Part shown: piece after piece, positions 28,635-36,397 of the stretch
How positions within the stretch are numbered: position 1 is the stretch's first letter
Layout: every line of letters begins with the position of its first letter
Assembly: GCF_014639655.1 (NCBI RefSeq)
Contig: NZ_BMGB01000001.1
Span: 1,752,882 to 1,816,881, forward strand
Source of the DNA: Conyzicola nivalis
GTDB taxonomy: Bacteria; Actinomycetota; Actinomycetes; Actinomycetales; Microbacteriaceae
Direction of reading: 5' to 3'
DNA length: 64,000 bases
Position numbers and translations under genes: made by a program
Notes under the pieces: model-generated
Databases searched by the model: none
Seen by the model: the letters and a program-made list of their open reading frames with translations, nothing else
What the model was told of the DNA's origin: nothing

Positions 28635-28741
28635 GGGGGCCGTCCTTGTCGCTCGGTTAGACCAAAGTACCAAGGGCTTAGGAGCGGTCCGACCGCGAGC
28701 CTAGGATTTCGGAGGATTCCGACAAGCAATGGAGCAAATCA

Positions 28742-29923
28742 ATGTCATTCGAGTCACTCAGCAGCGACTTCTTCGGCTACGAGAACGGCCTGTCCGACGA
28801 GGAGAAAGACCTCATCGTCCGACTGCGCGCCTACCTCGAGGCCGAGGTGCGCCCCCTCGTCAACGGGCTGTGGGCCAACGCCGAATTCTTCCCCCGCACC
28901 ATCGTCAAGGGGCTCGCCGACCTCGGCCTCTTCGGACAGCCGTGGGAGGAGACCCGCCGGTTCGAGAACTCCGCGGTGTTCCGCGGCTGGGTGGCTCTCG
29001 AGCTCGCCCGCGTCGACGCGAGCCTCGCGACGCTGGTCGGCATGCAGAACGGGCTCGTGATGGGCTCGATCGCCGTCGCCGGCAGTCAGGAGCAGCGCGA
29101 CGAATGGCTGCCGAAGCTCGCCAGCGGCGAACTCCTCGGCGCCTTCGGCCTCACCGAGCCGCTCTCCGGCTCCGACTCCGCACAGGGTCTGCGCACGATC
29201 GCCAAGCGTGACGGCGACAGCTGGACCATCAACGGCGCCAAGCGCTGGATCGGCAACGGCTCGATCAGCGACGTCACGATCATCTGGGCGAAAGATGCGG
29301 ATGACGGTCAGGTGAAGGGCTTCATCGTCCCGACCTCGACCCCCGGCTATTCCGCCACCCGCATCGAGAACAAGCAGGCGCTCCGCATCGTGCAGAACGC
29401 CGACATCGTGTTGACCGATCTCGTCGTCCCCGAGGCGAACCGCCTGCAGAAGTCCAAGTCGTTCCGTGAGACCGCGGCCGTGCTGCGGCTCACCCGGGCC
29501 GAGGTGGCCTGGGCGGCCGTCGGCAACTCCGTCGGCGCCTACGAGGCCGCCGTCGCGTACGCCGGCGAGCGCATCCAGTTCGGCAAGGAGATCGGCGGCC
29601 ACCAGCTCGTGCAGGACCTGCTCGCACGCAGCCTCGGCAACATCACCGCGTCGATCGGCATGGTCACCCGCGTCTCGCAGATGCTCGACGAGGGGATCCA
29701 GCGCGACGAGCACGCCTCCCTCGCCAAGGCCTTCACCACGAGCCGCATGCGCGAGACGGTCGCCTGGTGCCGCGAGATCTTCGGCGGTAACGGCATCGTG
29801 CTCGACTACGACGTGATCCGTTACTTCGCCGACGCCGAGGCGATCTACTCGTACGAGGGAACCCGCGAGATGAACACGCTCATCGTGGGCCGTGCGATCA
29901 CGGGCAAGGCCGCGTTCGTCTAA
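28742..29923 (+). CDS. Acyl-CoA dehydrogenase family protein (glutaryl-CoA dehydrogenase-like)
   Basis: 393 residues. The FAD/acyl-CoA region is FGLTEPLSGSDSAQGLRT, and the catalytic glutamate is probably E372 in YSYEGTREMNTLIVGRAITG. The Glu position in YEGT is that of glutaryl-CoA and isovaleryl-type relatives' C-terminal base region; the exact substrate cannot be read. A GGAG Shine-Dalgarno lies before ATG 28742 and TAGGAT further upstream could be its -10. It has no metabolic link to the glycan genes and ends at a strong hairpin (29941-29970). Confidence 0.92.
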   Translation: MSFESLSSDFFGYENGLSDEEKDLIVRLRAYLEAEVRPLVNGLWANAEFFPRTIVKGLADLGLFGQPWEETRRFENSAVFRGWVALELARVDASLATLVGMQNGLVMGSIAVAGSQEQRDEWLPKLASGELLGAFGLTEPLSGSDSAQGLRTIAKRDGDSWTINGAKRWIGNGSISDVTIIWAKDADDGQVKGFIVPTSTPGYSATRIENKQALRIVQNADIVLTDLVVPEANRLQKSKSFRETAAVLRLTRAEVAWAAVGNSVGAYEAAVAYAGERIQFGKEIGGHQLVQDLLARSLGNITASIGMVTRVSQMLDEGIQRDEHASLAKAFTTSRMRETVAWCREIFGGNGIVLDYDVIRYFADAEAIYSYEGTREMNTLIVGRAITGKAAFV

Positions 29924-29940
29924 GAGCGCGCGCTGCGGTA

Positions 29941-29970
29941 GATCGGCCGGGCCCCGGGGACCGGCCGATC
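29941..29970. terminator. Perfect 10-bp hairpin after the acyl-CoA dehydrogenase gene
   Basis: GATCGGCCGG (29941-29950) and CCGGCCGATC (29961-29970) pair perfectly around GCCCCGGGGA, which itself can pair. No T-run follows; GC-rich actinobacterial terminators often lack one. It separates the dehydrogenase from the glycan island. Confidence 0.7.
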
Positions 29971-29992
29971 GTGCGTTCACCGCACATTCGTC

Positions 29993-29998
29993 TAGCCT
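29993..29998 (+). promoter_or_regulatory. -10-like TAGCCT, leaderless promoter for 30006
   Basis: TAGCCT followed by 7 bases and the ATG at 30006. This would be the promoter for the two ligase-like genes and marks the left edge of the island. Confidence 0.5.
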
Positions 29999-30005
29999 TA
30001 CGACC

Positions 30006-31319
30006 ATGACCCTTCTCGAGCGCCCCGGCTTCCGCACGGGCCTGCTCGTCTTCGCTCTCGTCACGATCCTCGCCGGCGACGTGTGGCGCTACTCGGTCAC
30101 CTGGTACGGTTTCGCCGCCGTAGTGGTCGGGGTGAGCGTGTTCTCGATCATGCTGCTCGTGCGCAACAGGCCACACTGGCGCCTCGGCACACTGCCCTAC
30201 CCGCTGCTCGCCTTCGTAGGCCTGACGACGGTGTCCATCGCGTGGTCGGCCTATCCGAGCTCGTCGGCCGTCGGCGTCGTGGCGACGCTGCTCACCGTCG
30301 TCTCCGCGGTGGCGTTCGCGATCTCGTACTCGTGGCTGGAGATCATCCGCGCGCTCGCACTCGCGCTCCGGATCATCCTGAGCCTGTCGCTGCTGTTCGA
30401 ACTCCTCGTCTCCCTCGTCATCCGTCGCCCGATCCTGCCGTTCTGGTCGCCCTATGTAGACGACGGCACCCTCGCGAAATCTCTCTTCTGGTCGCGCGAC
30501 CTGTTGCTCGAGGGTGGGAAGATCCAGGGCATCGTGGGCAACTCTGCGCTGCTCGGCTTCGTGGCACTGCTCGCGCTCATCGTCTTCGCTATCCAGCTCG
30601 CGGCGGGTGCGACCAAGCGTTGGCCCGGCATCGCGTGGGTCGTCTTCGCGGCCGTGATGATCTATCTCACCCGCTCCGCGACCATCACGCTTGCCCTCGT
30701 CGCCGTCATCGCGGTGGCCCTCGCCGTGCTGCTCGTGCGCAGCGCGACCACCGCACGCCGGCGGTTCGGGTACTACTGGCTCATCGCCGCGACGGTCGCC
30801 GCCCTCGTCGTGGTCGCCGTGGCCCTCCGCGACACACTGCTCGCGGCGATGGGCAAGCAGCCCGACCTAACCGGCCGCACCGACATCTGGGACGCCGTCA
30901 TCGGTTTGGCCTCGCAGCGGCCGGTCTTCGGCTGGGGTTGGGTGAGCTACTGGACGCCGTGGGGCGAACCGCTGAACAAGCTGGCATTCGAGGGCGGCGT
31001 GCAGCAGTACCAGGCGCACAACGCCTGGCTCGACGTGTGGCTGCAGATCGGAATCGTCGGTGTCGTCGTCTTCGGCGCGCTCGTGGTGTCGACCACCGTA
31101 CGCGCCTGGTTCCTCGCCGCGGACCGCAGCATCACCCGGCCGGGCATCGTAGGCAGCTACTCGGTCGAGTCGATACTCCCGCTGCTCATCCTCACCGCGC
31201 TGCTCGTGCAGAGCCTGGCCGAGAGCCGGCTCATCATCGAGTACGGCATGCTGCTGCTGGTCGTCATCGCGGTCAAGACGAAGCGCAACGACCCCGTCGT
31301 ACTGCCGGGCACTCGATGA
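30006..31319 (+). CDS. O-antigen ligase / Wzy-like membrane protein
   Basis: 437 residues with about ten to twelve membrane segments. The Wzy_C signature is intact: TGRTDIW (289-295), FGWGWVSYW, and AHNAWLDVWLQ with His338 at the conserved ligase/polymerase histidine. Such proteins join or polymerise undecaprenyl-linked glycans on the outer face. The start ATG 30006 follows TAGCCT by 7 bases. It overlaps the second ligase-like gene by 4 bases (ATGA). Because an ABC exporter lies next to it, a ligase role is more likely than Wzy polymerisation, but the sequence alone does not decide. Confidence 0.87.
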   Translation: MTLLERPGFRTGLLVFALVTILAGDVWRYSVTWYGFAAVVVGVSVFSIMLLVRNRPHWRLGTLPYPLLAFVGLTTVSIAWSAYPSSSAVGVVATLLTVVSAVAFAISYSWLEIIRALALALRIILSLSLLFELLVSLVIRRPILPFWSPYVDDGTLAKSLFWSRDLLLEGGKIQGIVGNSALLGFVALLALIVFAIQLAAGATKRWPGIAWVVFAAVMIYLTRSATITLALVAVIAVALAVLLVRSATTARRRFGYYWLIAATVAALVVVAVALRDTLLAAMGKQPDLTGRTDIWDAVIGLASQRPVFGWGWVSYWTPWGEPLNKLAFEGGVQQYQAHNAWLDVWLQIGIVGVVVFGALVVSTTVRAWFLAADRSITRPGIVGSYSVESILPLLILTALLVQSLAESRLIIEYGMLLLVVIAVKTKRNDPVVLPGTR

Positions 31320-32614
31320 ACCGCTCCGGACACCCGGCATTCCACGCCGCGGAGGCCTTTCTCCAGGCACCCCGTCTCGCGCAGGCGCTGTCGACCGTGT
31401 CGATCGCCGTGTCGATCCTCGCCACCCCCATCCACAAGGTGATCGGCTGGCCGGGACTCATCGCGATCATCTCGGGACTCGTCGTGCTCGCCGTCGCGTC
31501 GCTCGTGGCCCGGAGGGAGGAACTGGAGTGGCAGGCCCTGTTGCCCATCTCGTTGACGCTGTTCCTCGGTTGGGCGGCGACGACGGTCTTCTGGAGCCAG
31601 TACCAGTGGGCGACCGTCGGCGGCCTCGCCTACCTTGCCGCGTACACGGCAGTCGGCCTCTATATCGCCCTGATGCGCGACACCATACAGATCGTGCGCG
31701 CCTTCGGCGACGTGCTGCGGTTCGTGCTCGTGGCGTCCCTCGCGCTCGAGATCTTCTCCGGACTGCTCGTCGACGCCCCCATCCCGTTTCTCGGAATCCA
31801 GGGCAACCTCGCCGAGGGCGGTCCGATCCAGGGCCTGCTCGGCACCCGCAACCAGCTCGGCATCATCGCCATGCTGGCCGCGGTGACGTTCGGAACCGAG
31901 CTGCGCACGAAGTCGATCCAACCGCCCGTCGCGATCGCCTCGCTCGCGCTCGCGGGCATCACCATGTTTTTCTCCCGTTCGCCGCTCATCGGCGGCGTCA
32001 TCGTGATCCTGGGTGCGGCGATCATCGCGCTCTACCTGATCCGGCGCATCTCCCCCGCCCGCCGCACGGTGGCGCAGATCACCCTGCTCGCGATCGCCGC
32101 TATCGGCGCCCTCGTCACGTGGGGGTTCAGGGCGCGCATCGTCACGATGACCAATGCCGGCGGCGAACTCGACTTCCGGCTCGCGCTCTGGCGGCAGATC
32201 CTCGACCTCGTGTCGCTCAACTCGCTCGAGGGCTGGGGCTGGCTCGGCTACTGGCGGGCGGAGATCTCTCCGTTCCAGGCGTTCACCGCGATCGAGCGCG
32301 TGCCGTACTCCGGCCTCAACGCCTACCTCGACGTCTGGTTCCAGGCGGGCCTCGTTGGGCTCGCCATCTTCATCGTTCTCGTCGGGCTCGCCTTCGTGCG
32401 TTCCTGGCTGCTCGCCGGGCAGAAGCGCAGCATCGTCTACGCGTGGCCCGCTCTAGTGCTTCTCGTGCTGCTCACGAGTGGGCTGTTCGAGAGCTCGCTG
32501 CTGGTCGAGTACGGCTGGCTCACCTTCGTCGTCTGCTGCGTGAAGGCGGCGCACGAACTGAGCTGGCGGCGCGCGTTCGCGTCTACAGCGCTCTCCGATC
32601 CGCGGGCGGCCTGA
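31316..32614 (+). CDS. O-antigen ligase-like membrane protein with the key His replaced by Leu
   Basis: 432 residues, about eleven membrane segments, a paralogue of the preceding gene. FRLALW keeps the Arg-x3-Trp element and GWGWLGYW is kept, but the segment matching AHNAWLDVW reads GLNAYLDVW, so Leu334 stands where the first protein has His338. The protein may be an inactive partner or have altered activity. The start ATG 31316 overlaps the upstream stop by 4 bases. Confidence 0.83.
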   Translation: MNRSGHPAFHAAEAFLQAPRLAQALSTVSIAVSILATPIHKVIGWPGLIAIISGLVVLAVASLVARREELEWQALLPISLTLFLGWAATTVFWSQYQWATVGGLAYLAAYTAVGLYIALMRDTIQIVRAFGDVLRFVLVASLALEIFSGLLVDAPIPFLGIQGNLAEGGPIQGLLGTRNQLGIIAMLAAVTFGTELRTKSIQPPVAIASLALAGITMFFSRSPLIGGVIVILGAAIIALYLIRRISPARRTVAQITLLAIAAIGALVTWGFRARIVTMTNAGGELDFRLALWRQILDLVSLNSLEGWGWLGYWRAEISPFQAFTAIERVPYSGLNAYLDVWFQAGLVGLAIFIVLVGLAFVRSWLLAGQKRSIVYAWPALVLLVLLTSGLFESSLLVEYGWLTFVVCCVKAAHELSWRRAFASTALSDPRAA

Positions 32615-32631
32615 GCGAACCCTCGTGAGAC

Positions 32632-33840
32632 CTAGGCGGTCTTGACGATCCGGCCGGTGGCTGTCGCGCTGATCACACCGACATTGCGGGACTCTTCGCT
32701 CACCGAGAACGTCGCGGCCTGCGGGATGCGCGAGGCTTCACCGCCCTTGAGCGTGCCGTACGAGGCGTGCACGAAGTACTGGCCGTCGCCGAGGGGCAGC
32801 GAGTCGAGCTCGAACCGGAACACGGTCGAACCGTTGGCGGTGACGGGCTCGCTGTCGAGACGTTCCGAGTTGGTACCGAAGATCACCTGTCCGATGGCCG
32901 TCTCAATACCCATGCCCACGACCCACTGGTCGGTGGGCGACGGCAGCGCGATCTCGACCTCGACGGCGAGACCCTCGCCCGAGGCGATCATGTCGATCTC
33001 CCTGTCGTCGACGAGCGACTTGATCGCGACGTGCGAGATCGAGACGTTCGTCTGCTCCACGCCGTTCTCATCGAGGTCGACGCCGGCGTCGCGGATGCGG
33101 ATCTCTTCGAAATCCTTGCGCAGCTCGCGGATCGCGGGCCCTGGCTTGCCGTCGAACACGATGGTGCCCGACTCGAGCACGATGGCGCGGTCGCAGAACT
33201 CGGCCACCTGGTCGAGCGAGTGCGTGACGAGGACGATGGTTTTGCCTTGGCGCTGCAGGTCGCGGATGCGGTCCATGCACTTGCGCTGGAACGGCTCGTC
33301 GCCGACCGCCAAGACCTCGTCGACGATGAGGATGTCGGGATCGACGTGCACCGCGACGGCGAATGCGAGACGCACGTACATGCCGGACGAGTAGAACTTC
33401 ACCTGGGTGTCGATGAACTGCCCGATGCCGGAAAACTCGAGAATCTCGGCGAAGTTGTCGTCGGTCTCCTTGGTGGTGAAACCGAGGATGGCGGAGTTCA
33501 GGTAGACGTTCTCGCGGCCGGTGAGGTCGGGATGGAACCCGGCGCCGAGCTCGAGCAGGGCGGCGACGCGGCCACGGTGCTGCACGGTGCCGCTCGAGGG
33601 CTGGATGATCCCGCCGATGGTCTTGAGCAGCGTGCTCTTGCCCGAACCGTTCGGCCCGATCAGGCCGATCGTCGACCCCTTTTCGATGTCGATCGAGACC
33701 TTGTTCAGGGCGAGGAAGTCGTCTTTGTGCAGGTTCGAGCGTCCGAAGTTGACGATGCGTTCCTTGAGAGATTTCTCCTTGCGGATGACGAATCGCTTGG
33801 AAACGTCGGTGACGCGGATAGCGACATCAGACTCATTCAA
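32632..33840 (-). CDS. wzt: Polysaccharide ABC exporter ATPase, Wzt type with C-terminal binding domain
   Basis: 402 residues from TTG 33840. Walker A is GPNGSGKST (62-70), the polysaccharide-exporter stretch VAALLELGAGFHPDLTGREN follows, the signature is YSSGMYVRLAFAVA, and Walker B is ILIVDEVLAVGDE (170-182). Residues from about 250 to 402 form a beta-rich Wzt C-terminal domain, which in O-antigen exporters recognises the non-reducing-end cap of the finished chain. GGAG lies 10 bases before the TTG; no ATG fits the frame near the domain start. It is divergent from its permease partner, which is less usual than the wzm-wzt order. Confidence 0.92.
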   Translation of the reverse strand: MNESDVAIRVTDVSKRFVIRKEKSLKERIVNFGRSNLHKDDFLALNKVSIDIEKGSTIGLIGPNGSGKSTLLKTIGGIIQPSSGTVQHRGRVAALLELGAGFHPDLTGRENVYLNSAILGFTTKETDDNFAEILEFSGIGQFIDTQVKFYSSGMYVRLAFAVAVHVDPDILIVDEVLAVGDEPFQRKCMDRIRDLQRQGKTIVLVTHSLDQVAEFCDRAIVLESGTIVFDGKPGPAIRELRKDFEEIRIRDAGVDLDENGVEQTNVSISHVAIKSLVDDREIDMIASGEGLAVEVEIALPSPTDQWVVGMGIETAIGQVIFGTNSERLDSEPVTANGSTVFRFELDSLPLGDGQYFVHASYGTLKGGEASRIPQAATFSVSEESRNVGVISATATGRIVKTA

Positions 33841-33983
33841 CGCAGTGGATCTCCGGAATCTCCATGAATACGCCGACCGAATGGACACTGGCGTCCCCCT
33901 AGAATAGTCTGCAATCGAATGGCACTTGGCACCTTTGCCGATGCGAACGGCAATGGCACCACCCGAAGGGTTTCCAGCACCAG
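33841..33983. promoter_or_regulatory. Divergent wzt / wzm intergenic region
   Basis: 143 bases between the divergent exporter genes. TAGAAT (33900-33905, plus strand) is a good -10 match for wzm, though no TTGACA-like -35 is placed correctly. On the minus strand TATTCA (about 33870-33865) could serve wzt. Co-regulation of both exporter halves from here is expected. Confidence 0.4.
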
Positions 33984-34874
33984 ATGACACTTCACAGCCC
34001 GGAGGCGGAATCACCGCTCGTAACGGCAGGTCCCCCTCGCGGTCTGATGGCCGGCACCGCTTACTCGGTGTCCGCGATCTGGAGTCACCGCCAGTTGCTC
34101 GGCCTGTTAGTTCGCCGTGAGATCAAATCGCGCTACAAAGACAGCTCGCTCGGATTGCTCTGGAGCCTGCTTCGCCCCATCACCCAGTTCCTCATCTACT
34201 ACCTGGCCGTGGGCAAGATCCTCGGCGCCGACCGCCAGATTCCCGAGTACGCGATCTTCGTCTTCTCCGGTCTCACCATCTGGGCACTGTTCTCCGAGAT
34301 CCTCTCGAGCTCGACCACCTCGATCATCGCCAACTCGGGACTGATCAAGAAGGTCTACCTACCCCGCGAGATCTTCCCGCTGTCGAGCGTCGGCTCTGCC
34401 CTGTTCAACTTCGGTGTCCAGTTCGCGATCCTGCTGCTCGCCACGATCGTGGTCGGCCGCCCTCCGCTGCACGGCGACCTGATCTACCTGCCGCTGTCGA
34501 TCCTGGTCGTGCTGTTGTTCAGCTTCGCGGTCGGACTCCTGCTCTCGTCGATCACCGTCTACCTGCGCGACTTCCAGCACCTCATCGAGGTCTTCCTGCT
34601 CGTGCTGTTCTGGGCGTCGCCGATCGTCTACTCCTACGCTCTCGTGCACGACGCCCTCAAGGGCAACTGGCTCGAGCAGATCTACCTGTGGAACCCGATC
34701 ACGCTCGTGGTCATGGGCTTCCAGAAGGCGATGTGGGTGTCGGGCGAGGGTCAGATCTGGCCGGAAGACCTCACGATCCGCCTCATCGTGATCGGCGTGC
34801 TCAGCATCGCGCTGCTCTGGGTCTCGCAGCGTGTCTTCGCCCGCCTCGAGGGCAACTTCGCCCAAGAGCTGTAG
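33984..34874 (+). CDS. wzm: Polysaccharide ABC exporter permease, Wzm type
   Basis: 296 residues with six membrane segments. It opens with a cytoplasmic helix (WSHRQLLGLLVRREIKSRYK) and the typical SSLGLLWSLLRPITQFLIYY block of ABC-2 polysaccharide permeases; IKKVYLPREIFPLSSV and NPITLVVMGFQKAMW are also family features. With Wzt it exports a completed lipid-linked glycan. It is followed by a strong hairpin shared with the convergent glycosyltransferase cassette. Confidence 0.93.
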   Translation: MTLHSPEAESPLVTAGPPRGLMAGTAYSVSAIWSHRQLLGLLVRREIKSRYKDSSLGLLWSLLRPITQFLIYYLAVGKILGADRQIPEYAIFVFSGLTIWALFSEILSSSTTSIIANSGLIKKVYLPREIFPLSSVGSALFNFGVQFAILLLATIVVGRPPLHGDLIYLPLSILVVLLFSFAVGLLLSSITVYLRDFQHLIEVFLLVLFWASPIVYSYALVHDALKGNWLEQIYLWNPITLVVMGFQKAMWVSGEGQIWPEDLTIRLIVIGVLSIALLWVSQRVFARLEGNFAQEL

Positions 34875-34890
34875 ACCTCCAGAACGAACG

Positions 34891-34924
34891 AAACCGCGCG
34901 GCGCCCTGTGGTGCCGCGCGGTTT
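34891..34924. terminator. Strong two-way hairpin between wzm and glycosyltransferase cassette A
   Basis: AAACCGCGCGGC (34891-34902) pairs perfectly with GCCGCGCGGTTT (34913-34924) around a 10-base loop. The AAA/TTT ends suit termination in both directions. Confidence 0.85.
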
Positions 34925-34930
34925 CTCTGT

Positions 34931-34974
34931 GTCAGCGACGTCAGTCGACGAGCGTCAGCGACGTCAGTCGACGA
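34931..34974. repeat. 21-bp tandem duplication at the 3' end of a glycosyltransferase gene
   Basis: GTCAGCGACGTCAGTCGACGA occurs at 34931-34951 and again at 34954-34974, two bases apart. The second copy holds the stop codon of the 34964-36397 gene; the first is the duplicated end beyond it. It is probably a recent slippage event. Confidence 0.9.
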
Positions 34975-36397
34975 AGTAGTCCCAGAGGTCGCTCGCGTAG
35001 TCGTCCCACGGACGCACGCGATAGGCGGATGCCTCGGAGCGCAGTCGCTCGTAGAGGGGCGTGTCGGCGATCATCGAGCGCATACCGCGCAGCAGGTCGT
35101 CGTCGTCCCGCGGGTCGACGACGATGGTCCCTCCGGCGAGGCCGATCTGGTTCATGCTGCCGTACCGCGACGTGACGACCGGGGTGCCGGAGGCGAGGGA
35201 CTCCGCGACGGGAAGCCCGAAGCCCTCGTTGATCGACGGGAAGATCGTGAACCGCGAAAGCCGGTAGGCCGCCCAGAGCAGGCGGTCGGGTAGCGCCGAC
35301 ACCGTCGCGACGTTGCGGCCGGCCTTTTTCAAGCCCGCCAGGGTGTCTGTGAAGCCGAAACTGTTCCACGAGTTGCCGCCGACGAAGACGAGTTGGAACG
35401 CCAGCCCCTCGCGCCAAGCCAGCTCCGCGGCCTGCAGCACGGCGAGGTGGTTCTTGCGCGGTTCGTGACTGCCGACGACGAGCACGAGCGGGTCGTCGGC
35501 GAGCCCGACGAGGTCGGCGAATTCGCGGGCGTCGGCGTCGGTGGAGGAACCTGCTTCGGCGGCGAGCAGTACGCTCGCGACATCCGGCCCCTTCACTCCC
35601 GAACCCGACAGCATGCGGCGCCATCCTGAGTATTCTTCGGCCGCGGCGTCGGAGATGGCGCCGACACGGTCCATGCGCGATACCGCCACGAGGTTGCGTG
35701 CGAAGGCGCCCGGCATGCCCTCCCCGACGGTCTCGGCGGTGGTGAGCGGCACGCAGTCGAAGCCGATCACGCCGCTCGTGACCGCTCCGTATTCGGCGAG
35801 GGCGGCGACGCGCTCGGTTCGCCATGGCTCGGCGGCGAGCTCGGGCAGCAGGTAGGTGCCGCCGACGGGTACGACGATGACCGCGTCGGCGACGGCCGTC
35901 GGGCCGTGTACGGGAGCGGCGGCGTGCAGAGCGGTGGCCTGCTCGTCGGGAAGCAGGCGACGCATGGACCGGCCGTCGGCGGTCCACGTGACGAGCACGA
36001 TGTCGTGGTCGGCGTGCCAGCGCTTCACGGTCTCCCGGGCGACCCGCTGGATGCCGGTGGCCAGATCGGTCTCGGCCGTGTGCCGCACGTCGACGATAAC
36101 GGCCGAGCGGAGCAGGTCGACGCGCGAATGACGTCGTCGTGCGGATGCCGCGTCGGTGGCGAGCTGGGCGACGAGAACGGCGGCGCCGCGACCGGTGAGC
36201 ACGCGGTGGGCGCTGCGCACCTCGGCGTCGGTGGGCAGGCCCCGCTCTAGCACGCTTAGAGTGAGCCAGACGGCGTGAAGCGAGGGGTCGGCGTCGAGGG
36301 CGGCGACAAGCCCGTCCGTCGCGGCGTCGGGATGGGCGAGCTCGCTCGCGGCCCAGGGTTCGAGGGCGGTGGCGATGGCGGTCTGTTGGACGGTCAC
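34964..36397 (-). CDS. Glycosyltransferase family 4-like, cassette A second gene
   Basis: 477 residues from GTG 36397, overlapping the preceding gene by 4 bases (GTGA). The N-terminal 80 residues are helical (...AVWLTLSVLERGLPTDAEVRSAH), then the signature RHTAETDLATGIQRVARETV, LLPELAAEPWRTER, and a GT-B C-terminal half with LVLVVGSHEPRKNH, FVGGNSWNS and FPSINEGFGLPVAESLASGTPVV, whose ExGFGLPxxE element belongs to GT4 enzymes. It is closely matched by the gene at 48759-50210. The acceptor and donor sugar are unknown; rhamnose or a GDP-deoxyhexose are the likely donors here. Confidence 0.88.
   Translation of the reverse strand: MTVQQTAIATALEPWAASELAHPDAATDGLVAALDADPSLHAVWLTLSVLERGLPTDAEVRSAHRVLTGRGAAVLVAQLATDAASARRRHSRVDLLRSAVIVDVRHTAETDLATGIQRVARETVKRWHADHDIVLVTWTADGRSMRRLLPDEQATALHAAAPVHGPTAVADAVIVVPVGGTYLLPELAAEPWRTERVAALAEYGAVTSGVIGFDCVPLTTAETVGEGMPGAFARNLVAVSRMDRVGAISDAAAEEYSGWRRMLSGSGVKGPDVASVLLAAEAGSSTDADAREFADLVGLADDPLVLVVGSHEPRKNHLAVLQAAELAWREGLAFQLVFVGGNSWNSFGFTDTLAGLKKAGRNVATVSALPDRLLWAAYRLSRFTIFPSINEGFGLPVAESLASGTPVVTSRYGSMNQIGLAGGTIVVDPRDDDDLLRGMRSMIADTPLYERLRSEASAYRVRPWDDYASDLWDYFVD

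Noticed and set aside
28742-29923. The acyl-CoA dehydrogenase as part of the glycan pathway
   Set aside because: It has its own promoter-like region and a strong hairpin after it, and no step in glycan synthesis needs it.
30006-32614. Reading the two ligase-like proteins as Wzy polymerase plus a Wzx-dependent pathway
   Set aside because: No Wzx-type flippase is present, while a complete Wzm/Wzt exporter lies next to them. A ligase or side-chain role is more likely.
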